From: Anticarsia gemmatalis
Taxonomy: Eukaryota; Arthropoda; Insecta; Lepidoptera; Erebidae
Assembly: GCF_050436995.1 (NCBI RefSeq)
Contig: NC_134755.1
Coordinates: forward strand, 1,675,001-1,739,000
Reading direction: 5' to 3'
DNA: 64,000 nucleotides
In this document: piece after piece, positions 23,504 to 35,174 of the stretch
Numbering within the stretch: the first letter of the stretch is position 1
Layout of the letters: each line of letters begins with the position of its first letter
Translations under genes and position numbers: made by a program
Notes under the pieces: model-generated
The model's input: only the letters and a program-made list of their open reading frames with translations
Database searches by the model: none
What the model was told of the DNA's origin: nothing

Positions 23504-24784
23504 AGTAATGTAATCCAAAGTAGATATTTTTAAACTTAAAACGAAAATAAAACGCCTTCACAAAAAAACTTTAATTAAAACTCACATCTATCCAATGAAT
23601 GCTCATTAAGATTTCACTCAGGTACAAAAGTAGTCAAACTACTAAAATATCTAGAAAATTGCGAGTGTTTTAGCTAAGTCTTGTTAGTTATTTTGACAGT
23701 TAATAGAATTTACTAATTTTCAGTCTTAATTGTTAAACAGAAATGTAATTTAATTCTCTTTGTTGTGAATACACTCAACATTTTTGTGAAAATTATTTTG
23801 TAGTTTTTGAAACAGTTGATTAATAATTTCGAGAGTTCTTGAGCTTGAAAGTTGGAATCTCATACTTTAAAAAGCCGTTCAGGCTTTGCATTGAAAGTAT
23901 ACATATGATACATCTTTTCTCAATACAACTTTTGTGTAAATATGTATAAGATACATACTGTTTAATGTAACAATTGCTGTTCCAATTAGCAGGGACCGAT
24001 TTCAACCGTCTACTTGCCCTTCAAAGCGCAGAATCGTTCAGTATAAATATGTATATTTGAGTGTTCAAGTGATGAATATTGCTTATATCACTGATTTTCT
24101 GTTTAATACTTGATGGTTAGGGTTGCTTTTTTCACGACGTAAGACGACCAAAACGACGGTAGCCGTAACTGACTGAGGTCTCCATTTTACATTATGAATA
24201 TGTCCAATGTTATTTGTCGTATCTTTCATTTACTTTCATGTACAATTATCTATTAAAGCTCTTACATTAAAACAGAAACACTATAAATTCCGTAAATCTA
24301 TATTACAATAAAAGTTTACATCATATTGCGTAGGTCGTATTATTCGGAGGAAGCAAAATAAAAGTGTATCCCTTCTGTAAGGCGATATTAGGATCCTCGC
24401 ACATAGCCGACATGCGTGCGGAATTTCTATTAGGTACCTAACAGAGCGTTTTGCTTTATGTTCTGTGTTTTGTAACATACTGAATTTTATTTGGGAGAGC
24501 TGGAATAACTTCGGAGATTATACGTAATAACTGACTGGCACAAGTATTTGTCTTCTACGCAAATTTCCAACGATTGAAATCCAAAGCAACTTCTTCGGTT
24601 CGTCCAGATTTTTTTAAGATGTGTGTTTGGTGATGAACCTTTGCATACCTAAGAATTGTTTAATACATTTCTTAAGGGGATGCATTCTCCAACTTGCAAT
24701 CGGCAAGCGTAGTGGAATCAAAGTTAACCCTTCGTGCGCAGCATAATGATATGAAATACAATGGAATAATAAATTACTCATTCT
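23504..24784. other. No gene seen
   Basis: Unassigned AT-rich DNA; nothing recognisable on either strand. Confidence 0.5.
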
Positions 24785-24955
24785 AACGGTAAAGGAAAAC
24801 ATCGTAATAAATTCTAGTAGTCCTGAGAGTTCTTGAGAAAATAGTTCTTGAAGTGATGCGAAGTTCCTAACCCGAACTTGGCCTGCATATTCGTTAAGCT
24901 TAAATTCTCACTCATTCCTTGAAGAGATCATTGCTCGGTAGAATACAATAGTGGG
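24785..24955 (+). mobile_element. tRNA-derived SINE, 3' half
   Basis: 'aacggtaaaggaaaacatcg' is followed by 'tcctgagagttcttgag', 'cccgaacttggcctgc' and a decayed 'caatagtggg' end. This is the order of the 3' half of the SINE whose 5' half is at 3704-3851. The tRNA head is missing. Confidence 0.55.
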
Positions 24956-25097
24956 TGAAATTTACAAACAATTGCAGCGAACAATGACTTTATAGAGCTT
25001 TAAAGTGCAATCAAATTAACAAAAATCATGTCACATAAACAGCTACGGAAACTATTCTAACATTAACAACATCAATTAATTTTATTCATAAATTATC

Positions 25098-25312
25098 GAG
25101 GCTCATAGCCAGTTGCGCTCACCGGTGAGTAAACGATCTGTGGATTAAGCAATTGGCGCGGTCATTCCATAGATGGGTGGCCGGCGGCCGCATAGTGATA
25201 ATTGACCCGAATGTCTCCGTGCTTTAGGCACGTTAGAAGTCAGTCGTTAAGTCGTATCAAAGGCCTATAGAACGGCTTTGACAACTTTGACACTAGGTTG
25301 ACCAACACCATC
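25098..25312 (+). mobile_element. 5S-rRNA-like SINE, subfamily II
   Basis: It starts 'gaggctcatagccagttgcg'. The promoter-like region is GGATTAAGCAATTGGCGCGG followed by ATAGATGGGTGGCC, matching the 5S rRNA A-box and C-box order. The body carries 'gtctccgtgctttaggcacg' and ends 'cactaggttgaccaacacca'. A better-preserved copy is at 34913-35174. Confidence 0.65.
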
Positions 25313-25627
25313 AAAAAATATTTTCCTAAACAAAACAAACAAGTTAGTACAAATAAAAGTCCGTATATTTCCACAATAGGCTCTCACCCTAGATCACGGT
25401 GAGCCGTGGACAAAGCAATATGAGATGAAAGGGATTGTTCCACCGTACGCGATAAAAATAACACAAATAACCATTCCCAACTATTTATTTATACAAATAT
25501 CATGTTACAATGTTTTTTTACGAATGTTTTTTCAAATGTACCTAAACGTTTTTATATTGTACCGCTTTGGCTGCGGGTAACGTTTTTGATAGTGAGTGAG
25601 GGATGGTTGCTATGTATATTGGATAGA

Positions 25628-25649
25628 CTGTGTGTCAGTTGACACACAG
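25628..25649. repeat. Perfect 10-bp inverted repeat
   Basis: CTGTGTGTCA and TGACACACAG separated by GT form an uninterrupted hairpin. It is not part of any recognised element. Confidence 0.6.
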
Positions 25650-25744
25650 GACTAGTTACCGCAAATGAAATTTGAATACTGAATAAAATTACTTATTTTT
25701 TCGGATATTTGATTGTTATAACAGCCTTATGAAACGATTTCTTA

Positions 25745-25889
25745 CACTTATCGACTATTTACAACCGGCTAGATACCGACAAATTTTGTAAGAAACACTT
25801 ATCAGCGCCAATAGCGAAATTACAAAAACATTTTTAATTTTTCATACAAAATGTGTCGATACCTAGCCGGTTGTCTAATCGACACACTA
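25745..25889 (+). mobile_element. Diverged CWG-type MITE
   Basis: Inverted arms are 'acaaccggctagataccgac' + 'aaattttgta' on the left and 'acaaccggctaggtatcgac' + 'acattttgta' as reverse complement of the right. The core 'atcagcgccaatagcg' corresponds to the family core. The right end CTA precedes CTG as in other copies. The left terminus is not clear, so this is an old or separate subfamily. Confidence 0.55.
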
Positions 25890-25892
25890 CTG

Positions 25893-27264
25893 TCTCTTCT
25901 CGTAAAACAATTACGACAAAAAATATAAAAAACACTTAACCTCAATGCAATTAAATCTAATTCCAGTAGAACAGTTGCTCACAAACTTTTAACAAAGCTC
26001 TCAATAACATACGACAAAAAACCTCCCAAAATAAATTATAATCCACAAATAATTTATCCAACATACATCCCATTTGTGTATAAGCGATTATAAAACCCGG
26101 TTTTACAGAAAGGTATACCGGTAGAACAAAAGCTGATGAAATTCATCACTTTCCAATTAACCTGGGTCGGACGATCCGTTTGTTTGAAATAGATTATTCT
26201 CGGTTCAATGGGCAAAGCCGAAAAACTCCAATTTCATTGATTACTGTCTATACCGTATTGTATGTGTTGGACAATGCAGTAGTTGGAATTAAACGTTTAG
26301 TCCATCAGGTATGACTATTAAGTGGTTTCGAATGTAGGTGAAGGGTTTTCAATGAATATTGAAATTGATTGGATAGTGTGTTATCGTTTGTGTGACGAGT
26401 TGGTTATCTGTATTAACGGATAGAATTGTAGTGTTTGTAAGCTATTGTGTTGAAATTACTAGGTGCTATTATACGGTAATTTATGTTTTTATCGAACCTC
26501 CTGCATTCAGAAACTTGTGACTATAAAAAGGACAAAATAATAATCGTTTTTATCGGACAACCACTAGCCCCAGATCAAACAAATGTTTATTTTGTGTTCA
26601 GAAACAAACCCAAAAATATGACCTACGATTAACGTACCATCTGAAACACGGATGGAGATCATATCGATTAAATGGAGACCCATCTATAAGTTCATTGCTC
26701 AATAGTTGGGTCTTGGTAAGCACAGTGGTCGTTTTATTATAATTAAACGTATATTTCTGTAGTTTTATCTTCAACCAACGCATTTAACTAATTAAGTATT
26801 CTCTGGTCATCTCGAATTTGCACCATGTTTGTATGTAAAGTTACAAGCGCATAACTTTCATAAATACAAGTTCTACAACTCGAGTACAACTGAGATTTAC
26901 AAGTAAAATGCAAAGTTAACGTTCTAGTTTTCAACATTAATTAGTATAAAGAACTTGTAGAAAGATTAATTTCAAACTCAAAGAATTGTTTGGAGTTTTG
27001 CTTTGTTTAGATGTGCTTAGTTTGAATAATTATGGTGTAGATGAAAGATAAAGTTTGGATAAATTTTAAATGCTGACATTAGCTAAAGGATTATTCATTG
27101 GGCGTGTTGATTTTTATTATTTCGTGATAAATATTAATGTTAGAAATAGTATTAATGTTATTGATTAAATATTGATTGTCATATGTCACGTTATACGACT
27201 ATTTATCACGTCGTTAAGCATATGTTTGGGTTGTAAATTTTATTAAATAAGTGGTGATTCAACT
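25893..27264. other. No gene seen
   Basis: Unassigned AT-rich DNA. Confidence 0.5.
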
Positions 27265-27373
27265 GGATGCCAGGAGATGGTCAACGGAGGAGCGGACAGC
27301 CCATACGCAAGTGAAGAGTAGATCTCGACGCTTTCCAGTATGACTGGTCAGAGCTCTTGCCCAGTAATGGGAC
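27265..27373 (+). pseudogene. LINE C-terminal coding remnant with stops
   Basis: One frame reads DARRWSTEERTAHTQVKSRS, then a stop, then LVRALAQ-stop-WD. It resembles the conserved LINE ending 'RW..D.........W..LAQQWD' seen in moth endonuclease/RT proteins. It has in-frame stops and lacks everything upstream. Confidence 0.4.
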
Positions 27374-27988
27374 ACCTCAAACAGGCTAAGAAAAAAAATT
27401 GTAATCATTAATTAGTTTGCCGTTTATGCAACATCCAGTTAATTTTTGGAAACTGTGGATTTGTTATGGCAAAATATTAGAATGTTCTATAATAAGAACT
27501 CAGAAGATAAGCAGCATAGTGTATTTTATTACTATTACAACATAGGTAAGTAATAAATTTTGCTGAAATATAACTTTAGCTCTCAAAATCGCTCATAAAA
27601 AATATTCTAGTCATAAAGACGTGATGTAGGTTACCAAAATATGCTAAAAACAATCGAATTGCGTCACAGGATCTGTTCTAATCTTTCTGTCTTGCGTAAT
27701 ATCACCAGTATTCTTATTCCCAATACCAAGTATTGAGTGACGGCTGTAATAATTTTACGATCTCCTGGGATTTACTCCGGTTTATATATTATTATATACG
27801 TGAGTGGACTTCTTACGATTGGAAGTTATCTTGTTTTATCGTTGACGAATTGAGTAAATGAATTACGACTATTATTTGTGTGCTATTAACTATGTCTACC
27901 TGAATATAGCAGCAAGCCGCCTTTGAAATACTGTGCAGTAATTTTCTGCAGTCGCTTTTATCGACTTGCGAGCGTTTGAAATCGACTA
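27374..27988. other. No feature seen
   Basis: Unassigned AT-rich DNA. Confidence 0.45.
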
Positions 27989-28089
27989 CAAAAATAGTTC
28001 CTACGGCGCTCGCTGGAGGCGCTGATCAAATTTTTATACAACATTTTTCGATAGTTAGCAGGCTGTCGATAGTGATAGAAAATTGGTTT
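27989..28089 (-). mobile_element. CWG-type MITE fragment
   Basis: It contains 'atagttcctacggcgctcgc', 'ggcgctgatcaaatttttat' and 'gtcgatagtgatagaaaatt', the right two thirds of the family in reverse orientation. One terminus is lost. Confidence 0.6.
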
Positions 28090-31000
28090 AATGTTGACGA
28101 AGACGTAACAACGATGACGTCCTTTTGTTTAGTCAACTGCACTCCTTTCTTACGTCACTAGTATTTTTCTTACCTACCTCGCCATGGCTTATTGTTATAT
28201 TCAGACACATAAAGTTATATGACTCGTACTATAAGTGCTGAGATATTTTATGGGTAGGATTTAATTCGTGGTTGATTGAGGTGCTTTCTCTTGGATTTAT
28301 TTACCTGTATTATTATAAGCTTGTGAATATTTGTTTTTCTGCCAAGAAAATGAAATACAGAAAAGTAGGCAACCTGAATTTGGGGAATACGCTTGCAATG
28401 CATACTATTCTCAAGTTTAATTTGTTCATTGATATGTTGATTTTACAACAATATATAATAATATGATGTAGCATAAATTATTCGTGAACTCAATGCCTAT
28501 TTTATGATCATTTCCCAACTTTTATCATATAAATAATTTATATTATTTGACAGTTTCATACATCTTTCACCTTTCAGGCCCTTAGGAAAGCATAGAACTA
28601 TTCATAATTTTACTAATGCTGATTAGTCATTATTCAAAATCCAAATATCTATTCTCTAATTAGTTCTATTTCTTTACAACCATCATACCATTAAACAACG
28701 TTTAAAAGTTTTCATCTCCCCATCGTATAGAGCGTTTAATAAACAGTTTTGTTCAAAAAGTTTCGCCTTACTTGGCACTACGCTGCGCCACTAGCACGGC
28801 TTAGTGCTCCTAACAAAATTCTAAGCGTCGCATCTCTAACATCAGTTAGAGCTAACTACATTTCACGGTCGAGTGGCCCTCTCTATTGTAAAGGCACCAC
28901 TCTACATCGAGTCCAACTTGTTTTGCCTCGCTTGAATGATAGGCTCAGTTGATTAGATTTGCTTTAAAATTAGAAAATTGGAATTTACTTCGAAAGCGTA
29001 AAATAGCAAGACTTTAAGAGAAAAAAAAATGGTTACACTCTAAAAATGTTTGACTTTATATTATGTATATATAAGAGTATTTTTTGTACAAAACTAACGA
29101 ATTTCTGCAGCTTTGATCGCGAGGATAGTTTTGAATAAATAGTCTCTTACCACGCCTTTCAGCTCCATCTCAGCTACTTAAGTGGTGAAAGCGTTACGGA
29201 AAGAAAATTATTTTCTTTTTTTTTTAGTAAGGTATGGCGAATGGGATACTCATGTCTGGCAATGATCAGGCATATTAATATACAAACATAGTTTTAAATT
29301 CCAAAAAAAACACCCTAAAATACATTTTCCTTCAGCATTTTTTCTGAATCGTGTTCCATAACTAAATCAACGGTTCAAAATCTTTTATCTTTATTCTTCA
29401 AAAACAGTTCATCCAGTTTTAATCTGTTATTTAAATTTATTCATACTAACCTATCTAACACTGGAGTGTTATCTTAAAACTGTGGTAAAGGCTTCAAAGT
29501 TTCACTTGTATTTAATTCTGTTGAAATTTCGATGGAAATTGTGTATTGCTCACACTTTCTACCCGTTAGTTGGTAGGCAGAAGTGTACTTGAAGTTCTCA
29601 ATTAGTCAGACTTTGTTGTACAGGTATCTGAGTTGCTGGAAATGTTTTATTGTATTTTGAAGGCATAGTCTGGCCGTCGTAGACAACTTATTGTACGTGA
29701 TAAGTGCGTTATATGTGCGTGGATGCACTTTGATGTATGAAACTTTAAGTGGTTTTGTACACTTGATGACAATGGAACAAAACGATCGCAGCTGATAAAT
29801 TCGTTAAGGTCGACAATGATTAGTCGTCATGAAATTTTATAATGACGACTAATTATTGTCGTCCTATATTTCTTTGATAAATTTTTGTTGATGATATCCT
29901 TAAATATAGACATAAGATAACATCTATAAAAAGACTGAATATCAAACAATTAAATCGGTTCTAACTCTATATAATATATAACAATAAAGGACTGAGTTTC
30001 TTAGTTAATAACGATACTTAACATTATAAAGATAAGTGTGGTATATAAAAAGAGCTCCTCAGTAGCCGCCATTTTTTCCTAACAAATAACTTAATAAAGT
30101 AAAGCAACAACAGAGATAAAAAGCAACAATCGCAGAGGGCTATTAATTGCGGAATATCGCCAACTTCTCGCTACGAGCGAGGAACTAATAATTAATAGAG
30201 TACACGCCACTTCGAGTCAGGTGCTCTACAGAATGTTCTAGATTGTTCGTGTATTTTTAGTGAAGGTAATGGTCTTTTTGTTGGAGAAAAGAAAAATAAA
30301 CTGGTTCAGTACTTGTAAGTAGGTAGTACGATAAGATGTTTTTGGAGTGTTCAGAATTTGTTAAGTTGTCAATTTATTTTGATAGTCTGAATCAAAAAAC
30401 TGATTTTGGTTAAAAAAATAATCAAGTTTTAGTTTAGTCTCAAAGACAAGTAAGATAAATTGTGCATTTAGGAGACTTTGTAAGAGTAGTTTTATTTCTT
30501 TTGATCATTTATACACTAATAAACAATTGATAGTAATGGTCCCAAGTGTTACCTTGACTAACTCCACATTTAGTATATATGTGTAATTTGATTTTCATTA
30601 GGTAAGACCAGTATAAATTCTGTGTTCTATCAATATGCTTCTAACTATGTCTGGGCCTTTAATGCGCTTTTAATTATGTTTATCTATAGTGTAGTTAACT
30701 ATAGTGTAGTTTTTTATGCGATACGAAGTCAAACGCTTTAGACACATCTAAAACTGAATTGTCTCCCAAAATTCTACGAGCATATCAAATATTTTTTTAA
30801 ATTAATATCCAATTTAATCTTTAAAGTAACTCATCTTCTCTAAACTCTATCTAAAATCTAATACCTCAACATTAGGCAGGCGAATTTAACAGGCACTGAC
30901 CATCTGCAACAAAGTTACCCGTGTATAAAGTTGTACTGAGAGTTTCACAGCTAAAAGCTATGCGATTGCTTCTAGTTATGACTGTTAGATTGAGTTTGGG

Positions 31001-31113
31001 CTTGACGCCTATCCTACAAGCACTGTATACACTTTCAGTCGGTTGTTTGACTAGACTTTGAGTGTAAAGGTTTGTTGTGACTTCTTTTTACAATATTTTT
31101 ATTTTAGTTAAGA
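28090..31113. other. No gene seen; two structured palindromes
   Basis: Unassigned AT-rich DNA. Apart from the hairpin at 29811-29861 there is a nested palindrome at 30140-30201, where outer arms CTATTAATT/AATTAATAG enclose CTCGCT-acg-AGCGAG. An open frame at 28749-28952 lies in a GC-richer patch but matches nothing I recognise. Confidence 0.45.
29811..29861. repeat. 20-bp inverted repeat hairpin
   Basis: The left arm CGACAATGATTAGTCGTCAT and right arm ATGACGACTAATTATTGTCG pair at 19 of 20 positions around an 11-nt loop. It stands alone, without TIR-flanking duplications that would mark a MITE. Confidence 0.7.
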
Positions 31114-31397
31114 CTAGCTGACCCGCGCAACTTCTCTTGCGTCACATAAGAGAGAATGGGTCATAATTTTCCCCGTTTTTGTAACATGTCTCGGTGCTAC
31201 TCCGCTCCTATTGGTCGTAGCGTAATGATATATAGCCTATATAGCCTTCCTCGATAAAAGGGCTTTCAAACACTGAAAGAATTTTTCAAATCGGACCTGT
31301 AGTTCCTGAGATTAGCGCGTTCAAACAAACAAACAAACAAACAAACAAAAAATCAAACAAACAAACAAACTCTTCAGCTTTATAATATTAGTATAGA
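31114..31397 (-). mobile_element. Non-autonomous Helitron, family A, copy 4, with expanded (CAAA)n
   Basis: Read on minus: A|TCTATACTAATATTATAAAG ... GTCAGCTAG|T, with hairpin CGCAA-gagaag-TTGCG. It is longer than the other copies because the GTTT/CAAA array near the 5' end (about 31323-31372) has expanded to about a dozen units, with one interruption. Confidence 0.8.
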
Positions 31398-32404
31398 TTC
31401 GTCATGGACACTTCTGAAAAAGACATTTGCAATGGCTGTGACTGCATGTGAGTCATCTATGGGACATTTTAATTAAATTTGTACTTATGAGAAAGTGAAC
31501 TGTCAGCTGTTTATAGACGGTATAAAAAAATGTAATGCTCGGTGAAACGGTAACGCTAAAAACAAAATTTGTACCCAAAATTGTGTGATTTTTTAATATT
31601 TAACTTAAATAATATTATCACGTCGAGAAAATCTTCAAATAAAATATAATTAACACACTGATTTTTTCATCATCTTGTTCAGTTCACAGCAAAATCAATT
31701 GAGACATTGCAAGCTTCACGCAAACTTTATGCCTCATTCCCCCTCATATAAGTGTGAATACATCACTATAATCCTACGCAAAAGTCAAGAAAAAGGCTCC
31801 ATATTTTGACCGCCAAGATTTATAAACTTCAGAAAATATTAGCTTATCTTCTTTTACCCTTAAAGGTAGACCAGGGTATCCATAGCGAAAATATATTGAG
31901 CACACAGACCTCAGTAAAAAGGTTTTTTGCTGAACAGACGCATAATTTCCATGTGTTAACATAATATTTATAACTAAGCCTAAGTAAATATACTCCATTT
32001 GTTTGTTTGGGAAATGCGTAACGGGGATTTTTTTTATTTTTTATCATAATATATTTATTGGCTGAGTGGAATAGGTTCGTGTTAAAGTTCCGACGTTTAT
32101 TTCCATGTCAGGGTTTGTAGAGTCAATCTGTTTGAAATATTGTCCAATTATTTTATTTGATGTTACTTTCCATACTAATGTTATATATCCAATTTTTTTT
32201 GTGCTTTTAGAGTTGATGTACATGATGTAATAGATTTAATTATTCCGAGTTAGTTATGACTTTTTTTTTAAGGAAAATATTCAACGTAGTTAAAGCCTCT
32301 CGGAAAACATTGCGGGTTATAAAAGAAAATGTAATATATGTCAAAAAAATTAAGATCAGTGAAGTAAACTAATACTTGTATTATTAATATTATAATATAT
32401 ATAT
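31398..32404. other. No gene seen
   Basis: Unassigned AT-rich DNA; two overlapping minus-strand open frames at 31774-32047 show no domain. Confidence 0.5.
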
Positions 32405-32407
32405 CTG

Positions 32408-32588
32408 TAGCTCGATTCTCTACTACTATAGACTACCGACAACGACCTATCATCGACAAATTTTGTATGAAAATCTGATCAGCGCCTCTGACGGGCGTCG
32501 CTGGAAATATTTTGGCAGTACATTCTAAATGTCAAAATTCGATAGCTAGCCGGTTGTCGGTAGTCGATAGTGGTAGAGAATCGAGGTA
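32408..32588 (+). mobile_element. CWG-type MITE, best-preserved solo copy
   Basis: 181 bp, flanked by CTG (32405-32407 and 32589-32591). The left TIR begins TAGCTCGATTCTCTACTACT and the right TIR, reverse complemented, TACCTCGATTCTCTACCACT; the arms extend about 40 bp through 'ctaccgacaac'. The interior carries the palindrome CTGATCAG in 'ctgatcagcgcctctgacgg', then 'ttggcagtacattctaaatg'. A 3-bp CWG duplication is known for some PIF/Harbinger elements, so the superfamily assignment is plausible but inferred. No transposase is encoded. Confidence 0.8.
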
Positions 32589-32591
32589 CTG

Positions 32592-32941
32592 AAGCAGTTT
32601 TTCAAATATCTGTCAAAACAATTATTTGAAATACACAAAAAGTCTTGTAATATTTTTATTTTTACATGATCAATCAAATTGTACACATCATTTGTTTTGT
32701 ATAAACACATAAAATAAGTCTAATCTTTTAATTAATTGTTTGTATTTATATAATTTATAGCTCAATCAATCATAAACAATTTGATAGGTTAATAAATAAA
32801 ATAAACCAACAAAGCTAGTTAGTAAAACAATAATGAATAAATAAATATTTATTAATTTCTATTTGTGAATTATTGTACAGAATGATTTAAATTGATAAAC
32901 AAGTGAATCATTGTAACTAATAAGGTTTTAAAATACATTGT
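32592..32941. other. No feature seen
   Basis: Very AT-rich spacer without recognisable elements. Confidence 0.5.
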
Positions 32942-33195
32942 TACGATACACGATAAGTACCCTTCGGTATAACTGGTTGTCAGACTTTCAAGTATCTGAC
33001 TACTACTACTACTACTACGACAGCAAAGATCTTTGAAAATGACAGCGGGGACCTACAATTGAATGTGCCTTCCGAAACACGGAGGATTTCGATATGTATA
33101 AGTAAGGATAGTCACCCATCCACAGAACAACCTCGGCAAGCGTAGGTTAACCTCGCTCGATCGATCTACGCGGCTGTTATTAAGTAAGCTACGAG
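32942..33195 (-). mobile_element. 5S-rRNA-like SINE, subfamily I, second copy
   Basis: On the minus strand: 'cgaggttaacctacgcttgc', then 'tgtggatgggtgac', 'cctccgtgtttcggaaggca' and 'gtccccgctgtc'. Order and spacing match 22013-22380. It carries a small (CTA)n array at about 32998-33018. The far 3' part seen in the longer copy is missing. Confidence 0.6.
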
Positions 33196-34120
33196 TTTCT
33201 TAATAACACTATTATTAATATGCTTCTATTAAGAATAATAATATTATTATCGCCGGATGCCTCTATCCACTTTGCATGTGTATAATTGTAAGCCCAAAGG
33301 CTACTTTCCTTCGCTTGATATGCATTGGCTGAACCGAATTTCGAAGTTTCGGAGAATTTCAATTTAAATTTTGTAGACATAGGTTACAGCAATTACCGCG
33401 GCGGTAACTTAGTGAAGCACTCATTGACTAGTTACAGGATTCTGAGAATTTTGAACCGCGATACATCGTGGGGGAAGGAAGCCTTCATGCATGTTATAAT
33501 GTTGGAAGCCGTAGTATATTTAGTACCTATACGCTTACTTCTTCATGTAGGGTTTTTGTTTAAAATAAAGACGATGTCTAGTCAAGTTTTGTAACGGAAC
33601 AAAAGTCTAATTGCTGAAATTTCGGGCAAATTAAAGCAATGCATGATTAATTCATGTATGTACCTAATAATAAACAAAATGAATAATACCAAATTAGGTA
33701 GTAAACTCAAGCTAAAATCGATATCTACATCAATTACGCAATGCGATATTTTTTTATATTTTAAACATTTTACAATAATGCAAGATTTACGAAAAGTTTT
33801 AAAATAATGAATAGGCATCATGTATGTTTAGTTAGATGTTTTAGCGCAGGCCGCATATGTAGGTATGAGTGATGACTGGACTCCGTATGTAGATATACTT
33901 TATAAAAACAGTTTTGGTACCAATAACGTACCATTCAAAATATGTGAGCAAAACTCATGACTTTTTACCTAAAATTTAATACTAAGTTAAACTAAAACGC
34001 CTTTCACAAGCAGCAGTTTTCAACACCATTCATTATTCATTCCACCAACCAATATCAAAATGGAAACGACAATATAATTACATACTTATACACGCGTGAT
34101 CTCCAAATAAAGCTAGGGAT
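33196..34120. other. No gene seen
   Basis: Unassigned AT-rich DNA; open frames at 33325-33594 and on the minus strand have no recognisable domain. Confidence 0.5.
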
Positions 34121-34123
34121 TTA

Positions 34124-34530
34124 GAGCCCCTACATATGAAGTTTTTAACGCGTCGACAACGTGTACCGAACGCAACTTAGATGTCTAGCATTCGCAAACA
34201 CAAAGACTTTGGACGCGTCGTCAACGCGCCTTGAACGCGTTTGGAACATTCGCAGGGACGTCGATGTGTTGTAATTGCAACTTTTGCGCACACAAATGCA
34301 CGGCCAGCGCAATTTGAACTATATGAGCGCGTGTTTTTATTTACGTCGTTATTACATCTACATTGGTTTATAATTCAGAATGTGTATAAACGGGATGAAA
34401 GCGCATTTTATTGCGTTTGCATACGATACAAACGCTTAATATCTCCTAATACAAGTTGAAAATGTGCAAACGTGCTCATGAAAAAAACGCGCGCTATCAG
34501 AGCGGTAAAAAACGTCGTGTACACGGACCC
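34124..34530. mobile_element. Candidate Harbinger-like element with GC-contrast interior
   Basis: The ends are GAGCCCCTACATATGAAG on the left and GGGTCCGTGTACACGACG as reverse complement of the right, next to TTA (left) and TAA (right). Inside, 'aacgcg/gcgtc' words are strongly over-represented compared with the AT-rich flanks. The element at 4234-4558 has a similar build. The flanking triplets are not identical and the TIRs are imperfect, so the call is tentative. Confidence 0.4.
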
Positions 34531-34533
34531 TAA

Positions 34534-34912
34534 GGGCCGCTTTTCAAACAGGCCCTCCAAATTTATATTACGATCACAGCAAAGTAATCACAAACGATTG
34601 TCTCAGGCTATTTTTAATACGAAAAGCTCGCGATTTCTATTCCAAGCATGTCTTTTGGATCCGATCGCCCCTTCGAGTCCCGTCACCAATACCCTATGAC
34701 AATAAACTTATAAATCTCATACATTTTTATAACACAATTTCAAATAATTTATATGGTTCTTGTGATAGTTTGACTCTCGAGAGAATTCTTTTGTTTTATT
34801 TGATTCATTGAGGATTGAGTGGTTTTTCTTTTCGTTTTTTTTGACAGTTAAGTGCTAATTGTGTTTGATTTAGATTCATTTCGATAGAACATTTTAACTT
34901 GTTTTATTATTA
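34534..34912. other. No feature supported
   Basis: Contains the end of an open frame (to 34699) that starts inside the candidate element upstream. It has no recognisable domain. Otherwise AT-rich. Confidence 0.4.
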
Positions 34913-35174
34913 AGGCACTCATAGCCAGTTGTGCTCACCGATCGGTAAACGATCTGTGGGTTAAGCAACTGTTGGCGCGGTCATTCCAAAGATGGGTGAC
35001 CGCATAGTGGTACTTGAACTGAGCGTCTCCGTGCTTCGGAGGGCACGTAAAATTCGGTCCCGGTTGTTGTCAATTAAGATAACAGTCGTTAATCCATATC
35101 AAAGTCCTTTCGGGCGGCTTGAACAACTTTGACACCAGGTTGACCACTAACCATACGATAGAATAGAATAGAAC
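34913..35174 (+). mobile_element. 5S-rRNA-like SINE, subfamily II, second copy
   Basis: The head at 34959-35003 reads GGTTAAGCAACTGTTGGCGC then GGTCATTCC and AAAGATGGGTGACCGC. It aligns closely with the internal control region of insect 5S rRNA (GTTAAGCAACG, GGGCG, TTGGATGGGTGACCGC). The body continues 'gagcgtctccgtgcttcgga' and ends 'gacaccaggttgaccactaa' with a short (TAGAA)n tail. This is the clearest 5S match in the window. Confidence 0.7.

Noticed and set aside
28749..28952. 67-codon open frame in a GC-richer patch
   Set aside because: No domain, no splice signals in phase, no similarity to other parts of the window.
34959..35003. 5S rRNA gene
   Set aside because: Only the internal promoter region resembles 5S; the remainder is a SINE body shared with another dispersed copy.
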